DNA from: Anaerolineales bacterium
GTDB lineage: Bacteria; Chloroflexota; Anaerolineae; Anaerolineales; Villigracilaceae
NCBI GenBank assembly: GCA_016789485.1
Contig: JAEURE010000019.1
Coordinates: forward strand, 1 to 18,010
Reading direction: 5' to 3'
DNA: 18,010 bases
Under the pieces are notes generated by a model. It searched no databases and had not been told where the DNA came from. It saw only the letters and a program-made list of their open reading frames with translations. The translations under genes were made by a program, and so were the position numbers. Below are positions 1 through 6,360 of this stretch, piece by piece; positions within the stretch are counted from its first letter, which is position 1; each line of letters begins with the position of its first letter.

Positions 1-1856
1 AGCGGCATTGAGAAGATGGGGGTGCCGGAAAATAAACCGAAGAGCACAGCTGCAAAGACCGCTGCAACAAGGAACCAACGCAAACTGCGCGAAGCTCTTA
101 ATGCAGAGAAGGATGCAATTGGAACCGGGGCAGTTTCGGCGGCAAGAATCTGTTCCAGCAATTCTGCATGTGCTTGTTGTTCCTCGCTGGCTTGCAGACG
201 GATTGAGTAAGGTTTTGGTTTGCTGGTTGGCGTAAAGCCTGCTACAGCGGGTAACACTCCCTGCAATCCAGCCAGCGCGCCGCGGGACTCAAGCGTCTGG
301 TCGCTGGAGCTCGAGAATGAGGGTGAGGATGACAGCGAAGACATGGGCGCGTCCACCGGGCGCATTGCCTGCACCCATGAAGGTAATTCGCCCGGAGAAA
401 TGGCATCTGTATTTGTAATGGGTGTCGGGCTGGACGAATCAGGGAGTTCCATCGCATTCGAAAGCCAGTCAGGCATTTCAGTGAAAAGATTCTCGGCATC
501 TTCACCGGCTTGATCATCTGAGTTAAATGCAGACGGCGCATCGAATGGAGTTTCCTTTTCGACCGCAGGCGTGGACTCAGATTGAGGTTCTTCTTCCACG
601 GTTTTGAAAGTATTGAGCCAATCCGGCATATCGAAGGAAGCATCAGCAGGTTCGCTGGTTGATTCTTTTGCCGGCTCTTCAAAGAGAGTTGATTGCGGAG
701 CGGCGGCTTTCAGCCAATCGGGCAGGTCGCCAAGAGATTCTTCTTGTGCAGGTATCGTATCTTCTTCAGATGCGGACAAACGCACTGTCTCTTCATTACC
801 TGACAACCAGGCAGGTAATTCGCCCGTGACAGAAGCCGGGGCATCCTTTTTTAGCCATTTTGGAGTTGTATCTTGAAGGGGCTTGGCCTCTTCAGCCTGA
901 TCGTTCAACCATGCCGGCAATTCGCCTGTGGATATCATGGCGGGCGGTTCAGACTCACCCGAACCTGGTTCTGTAAAGTTAGTCAGCTCATCCCTTTGAG
1001 TTTTGTCTTCCAAACCGCGCAGCCAATCTGGTGTATCTGTAGTTGCTGCTGAATTTAAGTCCGGCATAGACGGTTCAACGGGTTGTACATCGCTATCTGC
1101 TGCCATCTGCCGCAGCCAATCGGGCGTATCGGAAGATACAGCAGGTGTTGTATCGAAGGAAGACACCTGAGGCGCTTTTTTTGCGTCCTCATCTGCCGCC
1201 ATCTGGCGCAGCCAATCGGGCGTATCGTCCATGGAGGAAGTAGTAGAGAAACTGTCATCGAACGAAGGCGTCTCTGCAGGCTTTTCAGCAGGACTGGATT
1301 CATTGGCGCTGTGGAACCAATCGGTCAGTTCATCTTTTTCTTCCGCCTGAGATTCTTTCGGCGTTAAACCAGCCAGCCATGCAGGAGTGTCTGAATCTGC
1401 GGATGATGTTTCCTGGTCAAAATCTCCTTTGCCTCCCAATTCAACCCGGCGAGTCTCAGAGGATTCGGTTGAAGCTTTTTTAGGCTTGGGCGCTGAGCCT
1501 GTGATGCTGGCAAGCCAATCGGGTGTTTCATCTTCTTCGTCGTCAGCTTGGGAACTTAAACCGGCCAACAGATCTTCCGAAGAAGTTGCAGGCGGTTTCT
1601 GGTCTGGCTTTTGTGAATCTGGAGGTGTTGCCTGCGGCATGGCATTTCGGGCAGAATCACGCGCATCCTTTAGCCATTGCGGGAGGATAGGTTCGAGTTC
1701 GGCTGTATTTTTCTTGGTTGGAATCTGTCCGGGTTGAATCGCCAAATCTGTATTTTTGTTTGATGCGGGCTGCAGGCGGGACTGGCAATATTGGCAAAGT
1801 TCCTGGCTTGCCGGGTTGTTTTTGCCGCAAACAGGACATTTAATAGTGTCAGCCAT
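1..1856 (-). CDS. Zinc-ribbon protein with repeated PxWL motifs and a membrane segment (partial, C-terminus beyond the left edge)
   Basis: I do not recognise a named family. The frame is open from the ATG at 1856 to position 1, giving about 618 residues with no stop, so the 3' end is outside the window. Residues 7-24 form a short zinc ribbon (CPVC, then CQYC 14 residues after the first pair). A long acidic, Ser/Pro/Glu-rich, probably disordered region follows. It carries 14 copies of a short motif, consensus (D/E)-(T/L/M)-P-(D/A)-W-L, for example DTPDWLRQM around residues 215 and 247. The last visible 30 residues or so are hydrophobic (FLVAAVFAAVLFGLF) and look like a transmembrane helix. The start overlaps the stop of the upstream gene as TAATG, so translation is probably coupled. 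A role as a membrane-tethered scaffold with many short linear docking motifs is inference only. Confidence 0.85.
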   Translation of the reverse strand, partial: MADTIKCPVCGKNNPASQELCQYCQSRLQPASNKNTDLAIQPGQIPTKKNTAELEPILPQWLKDARDSARNAMPQATPPDSQKPDQKPPATSSEDLLAGLSSQADDEEDETPDWLASITGSAPKPKKASTESSETRRVELGGKGDFDQETSSADSDTPAWLAGLTPKESQAEEKDELTDWFHSANESSPAEKPAETPSFDDSFSTTSSMDDTPDWLRQMAADEDAKKAPQVSSFDTTPAVSSDTPDWLRQMAADSDVQPVEPSMPDLNSAATTDTPDWLRGLEDKTQRDELTNFTEPGSGESEPPAMISTGELPAWLNDQAEEAKPLQDTTPKWLKKDAPASVTGELPAWLSGNEETVRLSASEEDTIPAQEESLGDLPDWLKAAAPQSTLFEEPAKESTSEPADASFDMPDWLNTFKTVEEEPQSESTPAVEKETPFDAPSAFNSDDQAGEDAENLFTEMPDWLSNAMELPDSSSPTPITNTDAISPGELPSWVQAMRPVDAPMSSLSSSPSFSSSSDQTLESRGALAGLQGVLPAVAGFTPTSKPKPYSIRLQASEEQQAHAELLEQILAAETAPVPIASFSALRASRSLRWFLVAAVFAAVLFGLFSGTPIFSMP

Positions 1857-2467
1857 TATTGTCCCCCGTATGGCCGGTCAATGCCGAATAAGACACGCAA
1901 GCCAGTGGTCAATGTTCCAAGGGCCACGCCAATCAAAATTCCGCGTGCGCCGCCAAGTGCAAGGATCTGGCTTACCCAGGGACGGATCAATGTGCCGATC
2001 ACCGGGATGTCACCAAAAGGTAATGTGGCGGAGCCGAGGAAGAGGATCACTGCGGTCAATAAAAAGATGATGCCCATCATGTCTACGCGGCGGCGAAGAA
2101 GGCGAATAGCCGCATAGAGAAGGGAAACGGTAAGCAAGCCCATCAAAGCGGCTTCCACCGGGATGATGATGCCGTTCAATAGCATTTGCATGACTGTATG
2201 CTGGGGGCGGAGGATAATGCCAAAGAAAACAGTAGCAAGCATGGCGATGACAAGAAGCGCGCTGTATGTGCTTCCCTTTTCGCCACGGCGGATTTTATCC
2301 GTATGAACGGAGATCAAGTTGAAAATTCCGACCAGCGCGGCGACGCTTGCAAGGATGATCGCCCAGTTTAGTAGAAGGGTTTGGACAATTGCAAAGGGCT
2401 CGAAGAAATAACCGAACAATATCAAGGCGCCTGTTGCAATGGCGATGACTGCGGTAATGACTCGCAT
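1856..2467 (-). CDS. Six-helix integral membrane protein, unknown function
   Basis: The 203-residue product is almost entirely hydrophobic. About six transmembrane segments can be drawn, at roughly residues 3-22, 28-52, 66-88, 98-122, 130-150 and 165-192. There is a short basic loop around residues 57-64 and a polar C-terminal tail (IDRPYGGQ). I see no catalytic or ligand motif and cannot name a family. It is the third gene of the minus-strand operon. Its ATG overlaps the preceding stop by one base (TAATG), and its own stop overlaps the next start in the same way, so it is probably translated in fixed ratio with its neighbours. A partner role beside the other membrane protein of the operon is inferred from this packing. 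Confidence 0.85.
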   Translation of the reverse strand: MRVITAVIAIATGALILFGYFFEPFAIVQTLLLNWAIILASVAALVGIFNLISVHTDKIRRGEKGSTYSALLVIAMLATVFFGIILRPQHTVMQMLLNGIIIPVEAALMGLLTVSLLYAAIRLLRRRVDMMGIIFLLTAVILFLGSATLPFGDIPVIGTLIRPWVSQILALGGARGILIGVALGTLTTGLRVLFGIDRPYGGQ

Positions 2468-3219
2468 TAGATCGTCCCTAAAAGTTTTATGGCCGCGCCA
2501 CCCAGAAGAGCGGCGATCACCAGCCAGCGCAAAATATCCTGCACGGTCAGGCTGGCTACATGCGAGGCGCCTGCACCAAGGTAAGCGCCGGCGGCAAATA
2601 GTTCTTCACCGATCAGTGCATCTTCTGTGTTCGCAAATAGAACGGCTTGTCCGCTGAGATTGTCGCTTGCGCCGATCATGGTCACGCTTTCGCGGTCGGA
2701 AGAGTCGGCGATCAAGGCAACTTCAGGGCCAAAGTGCCCAAGCATGATGGTTGTGGAAACTTTTTCGTTTCTGGAAATATTCATTGCGCCGGCAGCAAAC
2801 CCGAAGGGAGTTAAGCCTGTGACGCGGCCAGTGGTTGGGGAGTACAGTTCATCCACACCGGCGGCGTGATACCCTGCTTGCAATGTATCCTGTGTCAGCA
2901 AGCCAAGGACTGGGTCGCCAGAGGATGCAATGGAAGGCATGTCGCTGACGGAGGTTTTTTCTGCGATGATGCGTAAAGTTGCCAGCCCGGCCAGTGCCGA
3001 ACCGCCGCGTGCATCCAACAGGCTTCCGTGCCCAAGTGAAATGTGCAGGCGTGTGCCGTCTTCGACACTTAATCCCAGCATGCGATACAGGCGGGTGAGG
3101 GCGGGAATATCACGCAGTCTGGCGGGAGAGTTTCTTTTCCATAATGTAATCATCAGTAAAAGAAATGCGGCGAAAATGATGATTAGGAGCGGGAAAAGTT
3201 GTGTTGTAAGTGCGATCAT
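2467..3219 (-). CDS. Membrane-anchored protein, resembles the DUF6754 family
   Basis: The product has 250 residues with one hydrophobic helix at each end (about residues 5-26 and 228-247) and a soluble middle of about 200 residues. The middle has glycine- and serine-rich turns such as SLGHGSLLDARGGSALAGL and IGASDNLSGQAVLF, suggesting a folded alpha/beta domain rather than another membrane bundle. From memory it resembles proteins annotated DUF6754 in Chloroflexota and some archaea. I am only moderately sure of that name, and the function is unknown. The ATG overlaps the stop of the upstream gene by four bases (ATGA) and the stop overlaps the next ATG (TAATG), so it sits inside a coupled operon. 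The paired terminal helices would place the central domain on one side of the membrane. Confidence 0.82.
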   Translation of the reverse strand: MIALTTQLFPLLIIIFAAFLLLMITLWKRNSPARLRDIPALTRLYRMLGLSVEDGTRLHISLGHGSLLDARGGSALAGLATLRIIAEKTSVSDMPSIASSGDPVLGLLTQDTLQAGYHAAGVDELYSPTTGRVTGLTPFGFAAGAMNISRNEKVSTTIMLGHFGPEVALIADSSDRESVTMIGASDNLSGQAVLFANTEDALIGEELFAAGAYLGAGASHVASLTVQDILRWLVIAALLGGAAIKLLGTI

Positions 3220-3458
3220 CCTTTATGCTCCTCAACAAGGAAGGAAGCGAAGGCGCGTACTTCGGTTTCTTCTTCCAGTGTTGCTGCAAGTGCGGTGAGT
3301 TGATCGCTTTTTACAAACCCGCCGCTAAAATAAATCGCCTGCGCTCCAAGCAAAGCAAGAGGGTTTCCTGCTTCAAGAAACGAGGCGATCAGGTGGTTAA
3401 GTTGGTATCGGCGCAAGGACTCAGCCCAGCGCGGCCAAAATTCGCGCGGTGAATTCAT
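3216..3458 (-). CDS. Small helical hypothetical protein, first gene of the operon
   Basis: An 80-residue protein with no membrane segment. It is mostly amphipathic helix, with tryptophans near the N-terminus (EFWPRWAESLRRY), a central hydrophobic stretch (PLALLGAQAIYF) and an acidic C-terminal half. I do not recognise a family. It ends in an ATGA overlap with the next gene, so it belongs to the same operon. The ATG at 3458 has no Shine-Dalgarno sequence. A strong extended -10 (TGCTATACT) ends 10 bases upstream, placing the predicted transcript start within a few bases of the start codon. This argues for a leaderless or nearly leaderless message and supports the chosen start. Confidence 0.7.
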   Translation of the reverse strand: MNSPREFWPRWAESLRRYQLNHLIASFLEAGNPLALLGAQAIYFSGGFVKSDQLTALAATLEEETEVRAFASFLVEEHKG

Positions 3459-3468
3459 AGTTCATGCG

Positions 3469-3477
3469 AGTATAGCA
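3469..3477 (-). promoter_or_regulatory. Extended -10 promoter of the four-gene operon
   Basis: On the minus strand the sequence reads TGCTATACT, an extended -10 element (TGn plus a hexamer matching TATAAT at 5 of 6). No good -35 hexamer is visible at 16-18 bp, which is typical of extended -10 promoters. Transcription should start near 3462, about four bases before the ATG at 3458. Confidence 0.55.
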
Positions 3478-3548
3478 TAAATTTTAAGTTGACCCGCATA
3501 CCCTTTGTGGCGGAAAGGTTACAGTTCTATGAAGTTTTCAAATGTCGA

Positions 3549-4796
3549 TCACGGTGCAATGACTGTGCCGGGCAACAGCTCTGCATCTTTTGGAATCACG
3601 ACGATACCGTCACGCACATACCAGTTTACGTTATCAATATCTGTGTTGCGCGGGAATGGGCGGATTGTTACATTGTTTCCAATGCGTGCGTTTTTGTCGA
3701 GGATCGCGCCTTCAATATGACAATTTGCACCAATGCCAATGGGTTGACCTTCGCGTTCGCGTTCATAATAATCCGAGCCCATCACGATGCTGTCTTTGAT
3801 CACGCAGCCTGTGGCGATTTGACTGCGAATGCCAATAATGGAATGGGAAATCTCGGATTTAAGAATGCGGCTTCCTTCCGAGATCAAAACATCGCGCAGC
3901 CTGCTGTCTTCCACGATGGAACCGGGCAGAAAACGCGTGTCTGTATAAATGGGAAGCTTTGCATCGTAAAAATTAAATGGAGTTTCCGGGGTGGTTAAAG
4001 CAAGGCTTGTCTCATAGAATGAGCGGATCGTTCCAATATCCTGCCAGTACCCATCGAAGTCAAATCCAAAAACCGCATGGGATGTAATGGCTTGCGGAAT
4101 AATATCGCCGCCAAAATCATCATGATTGGGGAAACTTGTCAGCAGATCGACGAGGACCTTCGTTTTAAACATGTAAATGCCCATGGAACCAAGGAATGGC
4201 CTTTCCGGGTCGTCACGGCTGATAAATCTCTTCTGGACATCCGGTTCCTTTGGCTTTTCCACAAAGGAAGAAATCCGTCCATCTGCTTCGCGCTTTAAAA
4301 TGCCAAAGCGCGTCACTTCTTCCTTTGAAATTGGCTGTACCGCCACGGTGATATCAGCCTTATTCTCCCAGTGAAATTCGGCCATCGCTTTGTAATCCAT
4401 GCGATACAAATGATCACCTGCAAGAATCAGAACATGCTTCGCTCCTGAGGCCTGGATCTCCAAAAGCTGTTTGCGGACCGCATCGGCTGTGCCCTGGTAC
4501 CAGTCAGCGCTTTCAATGGTCTGTTCCGCGGCCCAAATTTGAACCCAGCCCTGGTGAAATGAGTCGAAGTTATACGTGCGGGTAATGTGGCGGTGCAAGG
4601 ACACAGAATTGAACTGAGTCAGGATCGCAATACGATATATTTCTGAATTAATGCAATTGCTGATGGGGATATCAATGAGGCGGTATTTGCCTGCGATCGG
4701 CACGGCTGGCTTGGAGCGCATTTGAGTTAACGGATACAGGCGCGCGCCGCGTCCTCCACCCAAAATTACCGCCAGGATATCGTTTAATGAGGGCAT
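3549..4796 (-). CDS. glgC: Glucose-1-phosphate adenylyltransferase (ADP-glucose pyrophosphorylase)
   Basis: It makes ADP-glucose and pyrophosphate from ATP and glucose-1-phosphate in the cytoplasm, the committed step of bacterial glycogen synthesis. The 415 residues match the usual length. The N-terminal nucleotidyltransferase domain shows GGGRGARLYPLT, the RSKPAVP and YRLIDI segments, the QFNSVSLHRHI helix, AGDHLYRMDY, FVEKP, GSMGIYMF, DDFGGDIIP and GYWQDIGT. The C-terminal part (about residue 290 on) is a left-handed beta-helix hexapeptide domain with the expected SIVMGSDYYE and the IGIGANCHIEGAIL repeats. The start is supported by AGGAGG five bases upstream of the ATG. It lies downstream of a 34-residue membrane miniprotein and shares the promoter at 5025-5053. 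No clear terminator follows it before the next operon. Confidence 0.97.
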   Translation of the reverse strand: MPSLNDILAVILGGGRGARLYPLTQMRSKPAVPIAGKYRLIDIPISNCINSEIYRIAILTQFNSVSLHRHITRTYNFDSFHQGWVQIWAAEQTIESADWYQGTADAVRKQLLEIQASGAKHVLILAGDHLYRMDYKAMAEFHWENKADITVAVQPISKEEVTRFGILKREADGRISSFVEKPKEPDVQKRFISRDDPERPFLGSMGIYMFKTKVLVDLLTSFPNHDDFGGDIIPQAITSHAVFGFDFDGYWQDIGTIRSFYETSLALTTPETPFNFYDAKLPIYTDTRFLPGSIVEDSRLRDVLISEGSRILKSEISHSIIGIRSQIATGCVIKDSIVMGSDYYEREREGQPIGIGANCHIEGAILDKNARIGNNVTIRPFPRNTDIDNVNWYVRDGIVVIPKDAELLPGTVIAP

Positions 4797-4845
4797 AATA
4801 GCCTCCTGGAAATTTCTTCGCCCGTGCTGCGCGGCGAGATGTTCC

Positions 4846-4950
4846 CTATTTTACACCCATCATCTTGCGAATGCGATAAAAAACGAATACAAACGGGTAA
4901 GCCAGCAGGATTATCAGGTCAATTACGACAAAGAACAGGTATAGTTTCAT
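4846..4950 (-). CDS. 34-residue single-span membrane miniprotein upstream of glgC
   Basis: The minus strand encodes a 34-residue product beginning MKLYLFFVVIDLIILLAYP and ending in a basic tail (YRIRKMMGVK). One transmembrane helix (about residues 4-24) followed by positive charges predicts an inside C-terminus. GGAG lies nine bases before the ATG. The upstream sigma70-like promoter at 5025-5053 would transcribe it first, with glgC starting 49 bases beyond its stop. I do not know a family for it. It may be a real small membrane protein or a regulatory upstream ORF for glgC. Evidence is the SD, the clean hydrophobic profile and the promoter placement; no conservation data are available. Confidence 0.5.
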   Translation of the reverse strand: MKLYLFFVVIDLIILLAYPFVFVFYRIRKMMGVK

Positions 4951-5024
4951 AGCATTAATCTCCGTGCATTAAACGGCTGATCTCAATAGAGATACGTTTT
5001 ATCGGAATTAAAGTTTCATATGGG
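4951..5024 (-). other. 5' untranslated region ahead of the miniprotein and glgC
   Basis: This stretch lies between the predicted transcript start (about 5018) and the miniprotein ATG. It contains a small hairpin (ATCTC-AATA-GAGAT at 4980-4993). It is too simple for me to call a riboswitch. Confidence 0.3.
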
Positions 5025-5053
5025 ATTCTACGAGTCAAAAACTCCAAAGTCAA
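5025..5053 (-). promoter_or_regulatory. Sigma70-type promoter for the miniprotein and glgC
   Basis: The minus strand reads TTGACT (5048-5053), a 17-bp spacer, then TAGAAT (5025-5030). Both hexamers match consensus at 5 of 6. The predicted start is near 5018. It is oriented toward glgC and is the only good match in this gap. Confidence 0.6.
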
Positions 5054-5081
5054 CGCTTGGAGAAATCGGTCATATAAAACT

Positions 5082-5110
5082 CAAATGTCCTCCAGCATGG
5101 AGGACATTTG
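5082..5110 (-). terminator. Hairpin terminator downstream of tRNA-Leu
   Basis: A perfect 13-bp stem (CAAATGTCCTCCA and its complement) closes a three-base loop. On the minus strand it is followed by GAGTTTTATAT, a modest U-rich tract. It lies about 50 bases past the tRNA 3' end, so it probably terminates that transcript. The weak U-tract lowers confidence. Confidence 0.5.
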
Positions 5111-5128
5111 AAGATGAACCCTGTAAGG

Positions 5129-5134
5129 TATAAT
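5129..5134 (+). promoter_or_regulatory. Possible -10 box for ychF
   Basis: The plus strand has a perfect TATAAT within GGTATAATACC, but no convincing -35 at 16-18 bp. It is the best candidate for ychF transcription. If used, the ychF leader would run antisense across the whole tRNA-Leu gene. Confidence 0.25.
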
Positions 5135-5158
5135 ACCGCTCGGGTACGATGCTGCCTG

Positions 5159-5241
5159 TGCCGAAGGAGGGAATCGAACCCTCATTCCCGTAGGGAACAC
5201 GATTTTGAGTCGTGCGCGTCTGCCTATTCCGCCACTTCGGC
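5159..5241 (-). tRNA. tRNA-Leu, anticodon CAA
   Basis: On the minus strand the acceptor arms GCCGAAG and CTTCGGC pair perfectly. The anticodon stem CACGA/TCGTG encloses the loop CTCAAAA, giving anticodon CAA (reads UUG codons). A long variable arm (TTCCC/GGGAA) is the mark of a class II leucine tRNA. The T-arm is GAGGG-TTCGATT-CCCTC. The discriminator is A and no CCA is encoded, so CCA must be added after transcription. The length of 83 nt is normal. Confidence 0.97.
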
Positions 5242-5256
5242 TCTTTTGCGAACGCA

Positions 5257-5284
5257 AGTATACCACTCCCAAGAACAAGGTCAA
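5257..5284 (-). promoter_or_regulatory. Strong promoter of tRNA-Leu, overlapping the ychF ribosome-binding region
   Basis: The minus strand reads TTGACC (5279-5284), a 16-bp spacer, then TATACT (5257-5262), both 5 of 6 to consensus. The start would be near 5250, leaving a leader of about eight bases. The -35 covers the AAGG Shine-Dalgarno of ychF and ends two bases before its ATG on the other strand. Confidence 0.65.
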
Positions 5285-5285
5285 G

Positions 5286-6344
5286 ATGAAACTAGGAATT
5301 ATTGGATTACCCCAATCAGGAAAAACAACGATTTTTAATGCCCTCACCCGTGGCAACGCTCCCACCAATGCATCTGCAGGACGTATCGAAGTGCATCAGG
5401 CAGTTGTGGATGTCCCCGATCCGCGCGTGGATCTGCTATCGAAGATGTTCAACCCGAAGAAAACGGTCTACACCAAGGTGACCTACGCGGATATTGCCGG
5501 GCTGGAAACTGGTTCGGCGAAAAGCGGCATTTCCGGACAGCTGTTAAATCATCTCAATCAAATGGAAGGCTTGATCCTCGTAGTGCGTGCCTTCGAAAAC
5601 GACAGTGTGATGCATCCCAGCGGAAGTATCGATCCATTGCGCGATGTGGATACGATGTTGACCGAGCTTTTACTGAACGACCTTATTGCTGTCGAGCGCA
5701 AGCTCGAGCGCCTGATTGATGAACGTAAAAAAGGCGGTACAGATAAAGTTGTAAATGCGCGCCAAACCGAACTGTTTGAGAAATTGCACAAAACGCTTTC
5801 CGACAATTTGCCATTACGGACGATGGAATTTACAAACGAAGAGCAGAAGGAACTTTCCAGTTTTGGTTTGCTCACCCGCAAACCCATCCTCACGGTATTC
5901 AATCTTGGCGAGGGACAGCAGGCACCTGAAGCGAAACTTGATCATCCATCGGTTGCGTTGATGGGTAAACTTGAAATGGAAATCGCCCAACTCTCTGCAG
6001 AAGACGCATCTGTATTTATGGAAGAATACGGAATCAAGGAACTTAGCTTGAACCGCATGATCAATCTGTCCTATGAGCTGTTGCAGATTCAGACCTTCTT
6101 CACAGTTGGTGAGGATGAAGTGCGCGCATGGACAACACACCGCGGCGCAACGGCGCAGGAGTCCGCTGGGGAAATCCACACTGACCTTTCACGCGGATTT
6201 GTGCGGGCGGAGGTGGTGGCCTACGAAGACTTGATCAGCCTCGGGTCCATGAATGAGGCGAAAGCCAAAGGCAAGTTAAGGCTTGAAGGCAAGGAATATC
6301 CAGTTAAAGACGGCGACATCATGCATGTCCGCTCCAGTCTTTAA
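5286..6344 (+). CDS. ychF: YchF/Obg-like P-loop NTPase
   Basis: This is a cytoplasmic TRAFAC-class NTPase of the Obg family. YchF members bind ATP in preference to GTP and associate with ribosomes; the exact job is unsettled. The 352 residues include a P-loop GLPQSGKTT (residues 7-15), a switch/G3 segment DIAGL, a coiled-coil-like helical region rich in Glu/Lys/Arg (about 130-185), and a C-terminal TGS-like YchF domain ending EGKEYPVKDGDIMHVRSSL. The G4 position is FNLGE, consistent with the NxxE found in ATP-binding YchF rather than NKxD. The P-loop departs from the common GLPNVGKST. I start at 5286 because AAGG precedes it and the domain begins there; an earlier in-frame ATG at 5205 lies inside the tRNA. 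The next gene follows after 16 bases, so they are probably cotranscribed. Confidence 0.9.
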   Translation: MKLGIIGLPQSGKTTIFNALTRGNAPTNASAGRIEVHQAVVDVPDPRVDLLSKMFNPKKTVYTKVTYADIAGLETGSAKSGISGQLLNHLNQMEGLILVVRAFENDSVMHPSGSIDPLRDVDTMLTELLLNDLIAVERKLERLIDERKKGGTDKVVNARQTELFEKLHKTLSDNLPLRTMEFTNEEQKELSSFGLLTRKPILTVFNLGEGQQAPEAKLDHPSVALMGKLEMEIAQLSAEDASVFMEEYGIKELSLNRMINLSYELLQIQTFFTVGEDEVRAWTTHRGATAQESAGEIHTDLSRGFVRAEVVAYEDLISLGSMNEAKAKGKLRLEGKEYPVKDGDIMHVRSSL

Positions 6345-6360
6345 TCGCTTTTGAGGAACG

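Noticed and set aside
8..1737. Plus-strand and other-frame ORFs across the first 1.8 kb
   Set aside because: They are shadows of the long minus-strand zinc-ribbon/PxWL protein, whose repeated codons keep several frames open.
5082..5110. Mobile-element or CRISPR-like palindrome
   Set aside because: It is a single copy placed just after the tRNA, better explained as its terminator.
5205..5285. Upstream in-frame ATG for ychF
   Set aside because: It lies inside the tRNA-Leu gene and adds residues outside the family; the ATG at 5286 has the P-loop at the expected distance.
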